Origin: Limonium bicolor
Taxonomy: Eukaryota; Streptophyta; Magnoliopsida; Caryophyllales; Plumbaginaceae
Direction of reading: 5' to 3'
DNA length: 64,000 nt
Assembly: GCA_023374045.1 (NCBI GenBank)
Contig: CM041776.1
Coordinates: 349,679,636 to 349,743,635 of the forward strand
A model generated the notes under the pieces. That model worked only from the letters and a program-made list of their open reading frames with translations. It did not search any database and was not told where the DNA came from. How positions within the stretch are numbered: the stretch's first letter is position 1; the number at the start of each line of letters is the position of its first letter. Positions 35,830 to 47,866 of this stretch are shown in pieces. Both the position numbers and the translations under genes were made by a program.

Positions 35830-36398
35830 ATGAGCTCCATCCTCTCTCTCCTCCCCCCAACCCCCCTGTTTATCACCAAACATGCTATCACCTCTAGCCC
35901 CTTCGCCCTCCATAACCTAAACCACTGTGTCACCACCATAACAAAACCCTTCTTGTAAGTTTGCTTTCGGCGGAGTAGTCACATCGAGAGTGAAAAATCA
36001 AAAGAGGAGTCTGATAGATGTTCTAGGAGTACATCTAAAGAAAAGGGCAAGAGAATTCGTGGGGCTGGACCCCTAGGTTTTGGTAAGTTTGCACGAGTTA
36101 GTAAGGTGGCCATGCGGGGTAAGAAGAAAGCTAAGTAGATTTAAGGGTCCCTCTTAGCTAGTAAGATTAGTAGGGCTAGAAAGGATATACATGCAGGTTG
36201 GAGTCCCTTTCAGTAACGTTTTTTACATTATGTCTTTGTTCTTTGTATTTTCTCCAAATGGTTCTTCAGCGGGAAAGACATTCATGCCTCAGTACTGCTA
36301 TGTAAGCTGGACAACCAGCCAATTATATAAAAAAAACAAAACCCTTCTTGTCTTTCTTCCACCTGCCTTTCCACCTCCACAAAACACCTGGCCATTAA
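35830..36398 (+). pseudogene. Plastid-transit-peptide-like exon split by a LINE fragment
   Basis: ATG at 35830 opens MSSILSLLPPTPLFITKHAI and continues Ser/Thr/Pro-rich for 42 codons to 35955, like a chloroplast targeting peptide. There a retroposed fragment (35956-36334) with a 16-bp duplication interrupts it. In the pre-insertion arrangement the frame continues from 36351 for 15 codons to a stop at 36396-36398. No mature domain follows, so it is probably a gene fragment. An alternative is a chance ORF. Confidence 0.5.
35956..36334 (+). mobile_element. 5'-truncated LINE-like retroposon with poly(A)
   Basis: 379 bp ending in an A-rich tail (ataaaaaa), flanked by 16-bp direct repeats aacaaaacccttcttg at 35940-35955 and 36335-36350. 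Long target duplication, 3' poly(A) and missing coding sequence fit a 5'-truncated non-LTR insertion. The family is not identified. Confidence 0.82.
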
Positions 36399-36422
36399 CA
36401 TGTTAACCAGTGCTTTTCAACC

Positions 36423-37083
36423 ATGCATCCAAGGAGAGAGGATTCAAATATAGTATTCATTGATAACCTCCACGATTCAACTAGGCTGGGAACATTATGC
36501 AAAATCTTTCAGCCGTTTGGGAGAATCACAAACCTACACAGACCTCTGAAGAGAAGACTAGCAACGAACACTCGATATGCCTTCATGGGGTTCGAATCCA
36601 TGTAGCAAGCTACAATGCAATAAAGGGGACTAATGGTTTATGGTCAAAATAGCTACCCAAGCTGCAAAACCTTTGAGGAGTTTCAAACGGGAATGAAAGG
36701 TACGCACACCCCTGAAATTTGAGATAGTCGACTCTGGAGGACATATTAAACTCTCTTTCTACAATATTTATACCCAAGCTGGAAAAGAGTGGTCATTCAT
36801 TCACTGAAGAAAACATCCTATGAGGAAATATGGGAAGAATTGCAAGCTAAAGGAGAAATAGAGCATGTGGTCTGCAAGTCACCCTATGATTATCTGGTTT
36901 TCTTTCAATCTGAAAGGGATGTGGAGCTTCCTAGATCAACAAAACTGGAATGAAGAGAAGTGGAGGGTAGTGGTCTGGTGCAAGGATGATTCACAACAGA
37001 TGCGAATAGCAAACATAGCAATACGAATCGGGGAAGGCGATTGCAAAATCTTGGAAGAGTTGTTGAAATTGAGAGCAACATGA
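36423..37083 (+). pseudogene. RRM-domain gene remnant
   Basis: An RNA recognition motif is readable: RNP2-like IVFIDNL, then KIFQPFGRI, and RNP1-like RYAFMGFES (36423-36605). After a stop, an AI..NG..VYG continuation lies in shifted frames. Further on, SYEEIWEELQAKGEIEHVV and YDYLVFFQSERDVELP (about 36800-36950) belong to the downstream part. Such RRM proteins with KRR linkers occur in plant LINE ORF1 proteins and related host genes. Multiple stops; not functional. Confidence 0.6.
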
Positions 37084-37596
37084 GTGAGATGTCGGAATCA
37101 TTTTAATCCAGAGTATTTCTCGTACTTTTATGATTTTGTACGGGTTAAAATAGCAACCACTAAGCTTAATAATGGAGGTCGACATTTGTTTATAAACCAG
37201 ATGCGAATAGCAAACATAGCAATACGAATCGGGGAAGGCGATTGCAAAATCTTGGAAGAGTTGTTGAAATTGAGAGCAACATGAGTGAGATGTCGGAATC
37301 ATTTTAATCCAGAGTATTTCTCGTACTTTTATGATTTTGTACGGGTTAAAATAGCAACCACTAAGCTTAATAATGGAGGTCGACATTTGTTTATAAACCA
37401 GATGCGAATAGCAAACATAGCAATACGATCGGGGAAGGCGATTGCAAATCTTGGAAGAGTTGTTGAAATTGAGAGCAACATGAGTGAGATGTCGGAATCA
37501 TTTTAATCCAGAGTATCTCGTACTTTTATGATTTTGTACGGGTTAAAATAGCAACCACTAAGCTTAATAATGGAGGTCGACATTTGTTTATAAACA
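36997..37596. repeat. 201-bp tandem triplication
   Basis: Units start at 36997, 37198 and 37399 (cagatgcgaatagcaaac). The first two are virtually identical; the third has three or so single-base deletions. Each joins an end piece of the RRM remnant (NIAIRIGEGDCKILEELLKL) to the gagtatttctcgtactttta module of the large array on the right. 201 is divisible by 3, so an ORF reads through the junctions. Confidence 0.95.
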
Positions 37597-37774
37597 GCCT
37601 AAGGTAACAATGCGGGAGGTGGTCATTGCTCTGTGAAACCAGCCTAAGGTGATGCCCTCCACTCATTTTGCTTTTTCCACGGAGCCCAACCCTCTTAGCT
37701 TGGAAGCTTGGATAGCGCGAGCCATTTACTAGATTGGCCTTGCCAAGGGATCAAGCTATGTCCACAACATTTTA
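37597..37774. repeat. First fragment of the higher-order repeat array
   Basis: Contains ccagcctaaggtgatgccctccact, tttccacggagcccaac and cttgccaagggatcaagctatgtccac, all recurring from 39 to 55 kb. It is cut at AACATTTTA (37766-37774) by Mutator-like copy 2. Confidence 0.85.
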
Positions 37775-39155
37775 GGCAAATTCGACGGAACGAGCCGGCT
37801 TCACTTACCATTGCACGGAAGATTATGTGGCAGTCCAGTCACATGATGACTGGACTGCTGATGTGGCACATATGGTGAGAAAAACATTTGTTTTAATTTT
37901 AAATAGTTGTAATTTTTTATATAAGTCCAAAATGAAAAAAATTATATCATTGTTCACCTAAATTCAAGCTCTTTAAAACAAGACCAGTCATGGATATGTT
38001 TTGATAACTTTGGAAAAAAATTATTTTTATATGTGCATGATGATACACTAAAATGATAATATGATTTACTAATTTTGATATTATGATTCATTAAAATTGA
38101 TATTATCATTCATTAATTAATAAGTTGTAAATTAGATTCCAATTTTAGAACCGATAAAAAATCATTATTGTTTTGTAGTGTATTATTATTGTTATATGGT
38201 GTATTTTAAATTATATGGCGAATCACGTATTTTTTGTACATACCAAATATTGTTTTGTGTTGTATTATTGTTTAATTTTTTTATTTTATATATTTGCGTT
38301 GATATTTGATATGATTCATTAACTTTGATATTATGATTCATTAAAATTGATAATATGATTCATTAACTAATAAGTGGTGAATTAGACAACAAACTTGGAA
38401 CTGATAAAAAATCATTATTGTTTTGTAGTGTATTCTTATTGTTGTATGGTGCAATTTAAATCTTCTATGATGAATCATGTATTTTGCATACATACCATAT
38501 ATTGTTTTGTATTGCTATTGTTTAATTTTTTTTTATTTTATATGTTTACGATGATACACTAAAATGGAGATATGATTCATTAATTTTGATATTATGATTC
38601 ATTAAAATTGATATTATGATTCGTTAACTAACAAGTGGTGAATTAGATAACAAACTTCGAAACTAATAATGGATCATTATTGTAATGCATTATTATTATT
38701 ATTGTTTTTGGTGTATTATTATTATTATTTATTGATGTATTATAAGTCTTATATAGTGAATCATATATTTTTTTTAACATACCGATTTCAAAACACATAA
38801 TGAATCATTATTGTTTTGTAGTGTATTATTATTGTTGTATGATGTATTTTAAACTGTATATAGTGAATCAAGTATGGTTGATATGTACAGATATATACAT
38901 ATAAAAAATATAAAATTTTAGAGTTATTAAAACATATCTATGTCTGGTCTTGTTTTGAAGAGCTTGAATTTAGATGGACAATGATATAATTTTTTTTCAT
39001 TTTGGACTTATATTTTAAAAATTATAACCAATTAAAATTAATATAGTAAAATGGCAGTCCAGTCAACAAAACAATCCAGTCAGCAGCTGACTGAACGCCA
39101 AATGGATAGGGCTGCACCATGGTGTGCGCGAGCACGCCGCAGCATCTATCGTCTG
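37775..39155. mobile_element. Long-TIR non-autonomous Mutator-like element, copy 2
   Basis: 1381 bp, flanked by the perfect 9-bp duplication AACATTTTA (37766-37774 and 39156-39164). It starts GGCAAATTC and ends ATCGTCTG, like copy 1 (CGCAAATTC, ATCGTCTG). Interior AT-rich tandem units are the same as in copy 1. Flanking array sequence joins seamlessly across the insertion (tatgtccac before, tttaatgctttcacttgag after). Confidence 0.9.
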
Positions 39156-42100
39156 AACATTTTAATGCTTTCACTTGAGTTATAAGCTTACGTTGCCCAG
39201 CTTGGTATATAATACTAATTCAACAACTTATAAAAAGTGGAATTCAAGTACACCTTATTTTGATGTGGGACTAATACAAGTCTTGGACACACCATTCAGA
39301 AACCAGACTTGTGGGACCCTATGTCCTTTTTTATAGATGCTCTTTTGATTCCAGCAAAGATGTTTTTGAAAGAAAACACTCGCATATGAAAATAGGTCGA
39401 CATATGTTTATAAATATTACTCATACTTACCTTTGATAATTTTATATGCAGCTCATTCATAAATAAACAATTAGCCAAAGATAACAATAACACAACCCAC
39501 TTCGATGCCAAGATTGATAGCTTGTGTTCACAATGTGCGAATCAACCATCTTAATGCCATCACTTGAGTTATTAGTTGACGTTGCTCAGCTTGATAATTA
39601 ATACTAATCCAACAACTATTAAAAAGTGAGATTCAATTACACTTGAATTTGATGTGGAACTAAACAAGTTTTAGACACAACATTGAGAAGCCAAACTTGC
39701 AAACCTATGTCCTTTTATAGCTTCTCTTGTGATTCCAACAATGACTTTTTTAAAAGAAAAAATCATTGCAGATGAAAATAGTTGTGTTAGATGAATTTTG
39801 GGTAATGTTTCCATACTTGTTATCATCATTTATAATTACAAATGATGAGGATCATAGAGTGCGGATAAAAAATTATATTAGCTATCAACCTCGAAGCTAA
39901 GTAATGCAAATTGATATTTAATCCTGAGTATTTTCATACTTTCAAGGTTTTGTTTGGGCAAAAAATATTAGCCACCAATAAGTTTAATCATGCAGGTTGA
40001 TATAATACTGAGTACATTTCATACTTTCATGATTTCGTACGAGATAAAATATATCAACACAACACTAAGCTTAATAATGCATGTTGACATGTGTTTATAA
40101 ATATTACACACACTTAGCTTTGATACTTTATATGCCTCTATCTTAGACAAACAATTAGCCTAAGGTAACATAACATGACCCAATTCAACACCAAGAGATC
40201 AATTGACCCGACGTTGCTAGAATATGATAGCTTGTATTCAATGTTCAAATCAATCCTGTAGATTTAATGGCGGACTTTCATTGACGGGGTACAACTATTC
40301 ATTCCATTTTCTTTCATGTTTTACACAAAAAAAAGATGATGGTTCAGTAGACAAGGTCCTCAAGGCTTGATGGACCAATGTAGTCGTGGGCTCGTAATCC
40401 TTCCACTTCGTTTGGGCAAAATATATTAGCAACCAATAAGCTTAATCATGCAGGTTGATATTAATACCGAGTACATTTCATACTTTCATGATTTCGTACG
40501 AGATAAAATATATTAGCAGCCACTAAGCTTAATAATGCAGGTTGACATGTGTTTATAAATATTACACACACTTAGCTTTGATACTTTTATTACACCTCTA
40601 TCTTAGACAGACAATTAGCCTAAGGTAATAAACATGACCTATTTCAACGCCAAGAGATCAATTGGCCCGACGTTGCTAGAATATGATAGCTTGTATTCAC
40701 AATGTTCAAATCAATCCCGTAGATTTATTGGCGGAATTTTATTGACGGGGTACAACTATGTCATTCCGTTTTCTTTCTTGTTTTACACAAACAAAAAAAG
40801 ATGATGGTTCAGTAGACAAGGTCCTCAATGCTTGATGGACCAATGTAGTCGTAGGCTCGTAATCCTTCCACTGCTTAGAGCGGGAGGTAGTCACTGCTCT
40901 GTGAAGCCAGCCTAATGCGATGCCCTCCACTCTAGAGGCAACAAAAAAGATGATGGTTCAGTAGACAAGGTCCTCAATGCTTGATGGATCAATGTAGCCG
41001 TGGGCTCGTAATCCTTCCACTGCTTAGAGCGGGAGGTAGTCACTGCTCTTGTGAAGCCAGCCTAATGCGATGCCCTCCACTCTAGAGGCAACTTAGGCCA
41101 AGCTTTCGCTTTTCCCACGGAGCCCAATCTCTGAGCTTGGATAGGGCGAGCCTACATTTCGAGATAAGCCTTGCCAAGGGATCAAACTATGTCCACATCT
41201 TAATGCCCTCACTTGAGTTATAAGCTGACGTTGCTCAGCTCGGCGGCAATTAATACTAATCCAATAACTTAAAAAGTGGGATTCTTACACCTAATTTTGA
41301 TGGGGACTAAACAAGTCTTAAACACAACATTCAGAGCCAAACTTGGGGAATCCTATATCCTTTTATAGATGCTCTTGTGATTCCAACCAAGATTTTCAAA
41401 AAAAAAAAGAACTAGCAGATGAAAATAGTTGTGATTATATTACTTTTGGGTAATGTTTTATACACTTGTATATCATCGTTTACAATAAAAATGTTGAGAA
41501 ATCATAGAGTGCGTCAAGGATAAAAATAATTAGTATAAACCTCAAAGCTTAATACTGCAAATTGCAAATTGATACAATCACGAGTATTTCTCATACTTTC
41601 ATGGTTTCAGGCCAAAATATATTAGGCCACTAAGCTAATATGCAGATTGATATTTAATACTGAGTATTTTCATAGTTTCATGGATTTCATATGGGCTAAA
41701 ATATATTAGTAGCCACTATGCATAATAATGCATCGACATGTGTTTTAAAAATATATCCATACTTAGCTTCATAGATAAACAATTTCCTAAGATAACAATA
41801 ACACGGCTCATTTCGACGCTAAGAGATTAATTGCACTGACATTGCCAGAAAATGATAGCTTGTGTTCACAATGTTCAAATCAAACCCATGGATTTATTGG
41901 CGAGCTTCCATTGGTGGGGTACAACTATTTCATTATGTTTTTTTTTTCATGTTTTATACACAAAAATATGATAGTTCAATAGGACAAGGTCCTCAAGGCT
42001 TGGTGGACCAATGTTGTCGAGGGCTCATAAATTCTTCCACCGCTTAGAGCGGGAGGTAATGCAAATTGATATTTAATCCTAAGTAATCTCATACTTTCAA

Positions 42101-45100
42101 GGGTACGTTTGGGACAAAATATATTAGCAACCAATAAGCTTAATAATGCAGGTTGATATTTGATACCGAGTATATTTCATACTTTCATGATTTCATACCA
42201 GATAAATATACTAGCAACCACTAAGCTTAATAATGCAGGTCAACATGTGTTTATAAATATTACACATACTTAGCTTTGATACTTTTATATGCACCTCTAT
42301 CTTAGACAAACAGTTAGCCTAAGGTAACAATAATTTGACCCATTTCAACGCCAAGAGATCATTTGGCCCGACGTTGCTAGAATATGATAGCTTGTATTCA
42401 CAATGTTCAAATCAATCCCGTAGATTTATTGGCGGACTTTCATTGACGGGGTAAACTATTTCATTCTGTTTTCTTTCTTGTTTTACAAAAAAAAGAGATA
42501 AAAGATGATGGTTCAGTAGACAAGGTCCTCAAGGCTTAATGGACCAAAGTAGCCGTGGGCTCGTAATCCTTCCACTGCTTAGAGCGGGAGGTAGTCACTG
42601 CTCTGTGAAGCCAGCCTAATGCGATACTATGTCCACACCATCTTAATGCCCTCACTTGAGTTATAAGCTGACGTTGCTCAGCTCGGCAATTAATACTAAT
42701 CCAATAACTTATAAAAAGTGGGATTCAATTACACCTAATTTTAATGTGGGACTAAACAAGTCTTAAACACAACATTCAGCAGCCAAACTTGCGGAATCCT
42801 ATGTCCTTTTATAGATGCTCTTGTGATTCCAACCAAGGATTTTTGAAAAAAAAAGAACTAGCCGATGAAAATAGTTGTGGTTATATTACTTTTGGGTAAT
42901 GTTTTATACACTTGTATATCATCGTTTACAATAAAAAATGTTGAGAAATCATAGAGTGCGTCCAGATAAAAATATATTAGCTATAAACCTCAAAGCTTAA
43001 TACTGCAAATTGCAAATTGATATTTAATCCCGAGTATTTCTCATACTTTCATGGTTTCAGGCCAACTAAGCTAATTTCTAGATTGATATTTAATACTGAG
43101 TATTTTTTATAGTTTCATGGATTTCATGTGGGCTAAAATATATTAGTAGCCACTATGCATAATAATGCAGTCGACATGTGTTTATAAATATTATCCATAC
43201 TTGGCTTCATAGATAAACAATTTTCCTAAGATAACAATAACACGGCCCATTTCAACGCCAAGAGATTAATTGCACTGACATCGCTAGAAAATGATAGCTT
43301 GTGTTCAATGTTCAAATAAACCCATGGATTTATTGGCGGACTTCCATTGGTGGGGTACAACTATTTCATTATGTTTTTTTCATGTTTTATACACAAAAAG
43401 ATGATAGTTCAATAGGACAAGGTCCTCAAGGCTTGATGGACCGATGTTGTCGAGGGCTCATAAATTCTTCCACCGCTTAGAGCGGGAGGTAATGCAAATT
43501 GATATTTAATCCTAAGTAATCTCATACTTTCAAGGTTACGTTTGGGACAAAATATATTAGCAACCAATAAGCTTAATAATGTAGGTTGATATTTGATACT
43601 GAGTATATTTCATACTTCCATGATTTCGTACCAGATAAAATAATTAGCAACCATTAAGCTTAATAATGCAGGTCAACATGTGTTTATAAATATTACACAT
43701 ACTTAGCTTTGATACTTTTATATGCACCTCTATCATAGACAAACAGTTAGCCTAAGATAACAATAACATGACCCATTTCAACGCCAAAAGATCAATTGGC
43801 CCGATGTTGGTAGAATATGATAGCTTATATTCACAATGTTCAAATCAATCCCGTAGATTTATTGGCGGACTTTCATTGACGGGGTACAACTATTTCATTA
43901 TGTCTTCTTTCTTGTTTTACACAAAAAAAAGATGATGGTTCAGTAGACAAGGTCCTCAAGGCTTGATGGACCAATGTAGCCGTGGGCTCGTAAACCTTCC
44001 ACTGCTTAGAGCGGAAGGTAGTCACTGCTCTATGAAACCAGCCTAATGCGATGCCCTCCACTCTAGAGGCAACTTAGGTCAAGCTTTCGCTTTTCCCCCG
44101 GAGCCCAACCTCTGATTTCATTGACGGGGTACAACTATTTCATTCTGTCTTCTTTCTTGTTTTACACAAAAAAAAGATGATGGTTCAGTAGACAAGGTCC
44201 TCAAGGCTTGATGGACCAATGTAGCCGTGGGCTCGTAAACCTTCCACTGCTTAGAGCGGAAGGTAGTCACTGCTCTATGAAACCAGCCTAATGCGATGCC
44301 CTCCACTCTAGAGGCAACTTAGGTCAAGCTTTCGCTTTTCCCCCGGAGCCCAACCTCTGATTTCATTGACGGGGTACAACTATTTCATTCTGTTTCTTTC
44401 TTGTTTTACACAAAAAAAAGATGATGGTTCAGTAGACAATGTCCTCAAGGCTTGATGGACCAATGTAGTGTGGGCTCGTAATCCTTCCACTGCTTAGAGC
44501 GGGAGGTAGTCACTGCTCTGTGAACCAGCCTAATGCGATGCCCTCCACTCTAGAGGCAACTTAGGTCAAGCTTTCGCTTTTCCCACGGAGCCCAACCTCT
44601 GAGCTTGGATAGGCGAGCCTACATTTCGCTAGATAAGCCTTGCCAAGGGATCAAACTATGTCCACACCATCTTAATGCCCTCACTTGAGTTATAAGCTGA
44701 CGTTGCTCAGCTCGGCAATTAATACTAATCCAATAACTTATAAAAAGTGGGATTCAATTACACCTAATTTTGATGTGGGACTAAACAAGTCTTAAACACA
44801 ACATTCAGAAGCCAAACTTGGGAATCCTATGTCCTTTATAGTCTCTTGTGATTCCAACCAAGGATTTTTCAAAAAAAAAAAGAACTAGCAGATGAAATAG
44901 TTGTGGATTATATTACTTTTGGGTAATGTTTATACACTTGTATATCATGTTTACAATAAAAATGTTGAGAAATCATAGAGTGCGTCAAGGATAAAAATAT
45001 ATTAGCTATAAACCTCAAAGCTTAATACTGCAAATTGCAAATTGATACTTAATCACGAGTATTTCTCATACTTTCATGGTTTCAGGCCAAAATATATTAG

Positions 45101-47866
45101 GCCACTAAGCTAATATGCAGATTGATATTTAATACTGAGTATTTTCATAGTTTCATGGATTTCATATGGGCTAAAATATATTAGTAGCCACTATGCATAA
45201 TAATGCAGATCGACATGTGTTTAAAATATTATCCATACTTAGCTTCATAGATAAACAATTTCCTAAGATAACAATAACACGGTCATTTCGACGCTAAGAG
45301 ATTAATTGCACTGACATGCCAGAAAATGATAGCTTGTGTTCACAATGTTCAAATCAAACCCATGGATTTATTGGCGAGCTTCCATTGGTGGGGTACAACT
45401 ATTTCATATGTTTTTTTTTCATGTTTTATACACAAAAATATGATAGTTCAATAGGACAAGGTCCTCAAGGCTTGGTGGACCAATGTTGTCGAGGGCTCAT
45501 AAATTCTTCCACCGCTTAGAGGGAGGTAATGCAAATTGATATTTAATCCTAAGTAATCTCATACTTTCAAGGGTACGTTTGGGACAAAATATATTAGCAA
45601 CCAATAAGCTTAATAATGCAGGTTGATATTTGATACCGAGTATATTCATACTTTCATGATTTCATACCAGATAAAATATATTAGCAACCACTAAGCTTAA
45701 TAATGCAGGTCAACATGTGTTTATAAATATTACACATACTTAGCTTTGATACTTTATATGCACCTCTATCTTAGACAAACAGTTAGCCTAAGGTAACAAT
45801 AATTGACCATTTCAACGCCAAGAGATCATTTGGCCCGACGTTGCTAGAATATGATAGCTTGTATTCACAATGTTCAAATCAATCCCGTAGATTTATTGGC
45901 GGACTTTCATTGACGGGGTACAACTATTTCATTCTGTTTTCTTTCTTGTTTTACAAAAAAAGAGATAAAAGATGATGGTTCAGTATTGCTAGAATATGAT
46001 AGCTTGTATTCACAATGTTCAAATCAATCCCGTAGATTTATTGGCGGACTTTCATTGACGGGGTACAACTATTTCATTCTGTTTTCTTTCTTGTTTTACA
46101 AAAAAAAGAGATAAAAGATGATGGTTCAGTAGACAAGGTCCTCAAGGCTTAATGGACCAAAGTAGCCATGGGCTCGTAATCCTTCCACTGCTTAGAGCGG
46201 GAGGTAGTCACTGCTCTGTGAAGCCAGCCTAATGCGATGCCCTCCACTCTAGAGGCAACTTAGGCCAAGCTTTCGCTTTTCCCACGGAGCCCAATCTCTG
46301 AGCTTGGATAGGGCGAGCCTACATTTCGCTAGATAAGCCTTGCCAAGGGATCAAACTATGTCCACACCATCTTAATGCCCTCACTTGAGTTATAAGCTGA
46401 CGTTGCTCAGCTCGGCAATTAATACTAATCCAATAACTTATAAAAAGTGGGATTCAATTACACCTAATTTTGATGTGGGACTAAACAAGTCTTAAACACC
46501 ACATTCAGAAGCCAAACTTGGGGAATCCTATATCCTTTTATAGATGCTCTTGTGATTCCAACCAAGGATTTTTCAAAAAAAAAAAGAACTAGCAGATGAA
46601 AATAGTTGTGATTATTACTTTTGGGTAATGTTTTATACACTTGTATATCATCGTTTACAATAAAAATGTTGAGAAATCATAGAGTGCGTCAAGGATAAAA
46701 ATATATTAGCTATAAACCTCAAAGCTTAATACTGCAAATTGCAAATTGATACTTAATCACGAGTATTTCTCATACTTTCATGGTTTCAGGCCAAAATATA
46801 TTAGGCCACTAAGCTAATATGCAGATTGATATTTAATACTGAGTATTTTTCATAGTTTCATTGATTTCATATGGGCTAAAATATATTAGTAGCCACTATG
46901 CATAATAATGCAGATCGACATGTGTTTAAAAATATTATCCATACTTAGCTTCATAGATAAACAATTTTCCTAAGATAACAATAACACGGCTCATTTCGAC
47001 GCTAAGAGATTAATTGCACTGACATCGCCAGAAAATGATAGCTTGTGTTCACAATGTTCAAATCAAACCCATGGATTTATTGGCGAGCTTCCATTGGTGG
47101 GGTACAACTATTTCATTATGTTTTTTTTTTCATGTTTTATACACAAAAATATGATAGTTCAATAGGACAAGGTCCTCAAGGCTTGGTGAACCAATGTTGT
47201 CGAGGGCTCATAAATTCTTCCACCGCTTAGAGCGGGAGGTAATGCAAATTGATATTTAATCCTAAGTAATCTCATACTTTTAAGGGTACGTTTGGGACAA
47301 AATATATTAGCAACCAATAAGCTTAATAATGCAGGTTGATATTTGATACCGAGTATATTTCATACTTTCATGATTTCATACCAGATAAAATATATTAGCA
47401 ACCACTAAGCTTAATAATGCAGGTCAACATGTGTTTATAAATATTACACATACTTAGCTTTGATACTTTTATATGCACCTCTATCTTAGACAAACAGTTA
47501 GCCTAAGGTAACAATAATTTGACCCATTTCAACGCCAAGAGATCATTTGGCCCGACGTTGCTAGAATATGATAGCTTGTATTCACAATGTTCAAATCAAT
47601 CCCGTAGATTTATTGGCGGACTTTCATTGACGGGGTACAACTATTTCATTCTGTTTTCTTTCTTGTTTTACAAAAAAAAGAGATAAAAGATGATGGTTCA
47701 GTAGACAAGGTCCTCAAGGCTTAATGGACCAAAGTAGCCGTGGGCTCGTAATCCTTCCACTGCTTAGAGCGGGAGGTAGTCACTGCTCTGTGAAGCCAGC
47801 CTAATGCGATGCCCTCCACTCTAGAGGCAACTTAGGCCAAGCTTTCGCTTTTCCCACGGAGCCCAA
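39156..47866. repeat. Higher-order repeat array, main block
   Basis: Units recur mostly every 1.4-2.0 kb. The landmark cttaatgccctcacttgagt falls near 39160, 39550, 41200, 42650, 44680 and 46370. A second landmark, gatttattggcgg or its variant gatttattggcgagc, occurs about twice per unit in two diverged forms. Each unit combines a GC-richer module (ctctagaggcaacttagg, ttttcccacggagccca), a ccacttgag-to-tccttttatag module and AT-rich aagcttaataatgcaggt modules. Short reading frames of 60-70 codons recur on both strands, but indels break them and they lack family features, so I treat them as non-coding. Copies near 41.2-42.0, 45.0-45.5 and 46.4-47.2 kb are nearly identical. Confidence 0.92.

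Noticed and set aside
40739..44306. Conserved minus-strand reading frame of about 62 codons (EGIALGW...HRAVTT) repeated in three array units
   Set aside because: The frame opens with GTG rather than ATG, is broken by single-base changes in most other units, and has no domain or signal feature. Its conservation is explained by the recent duplication of the DNA.
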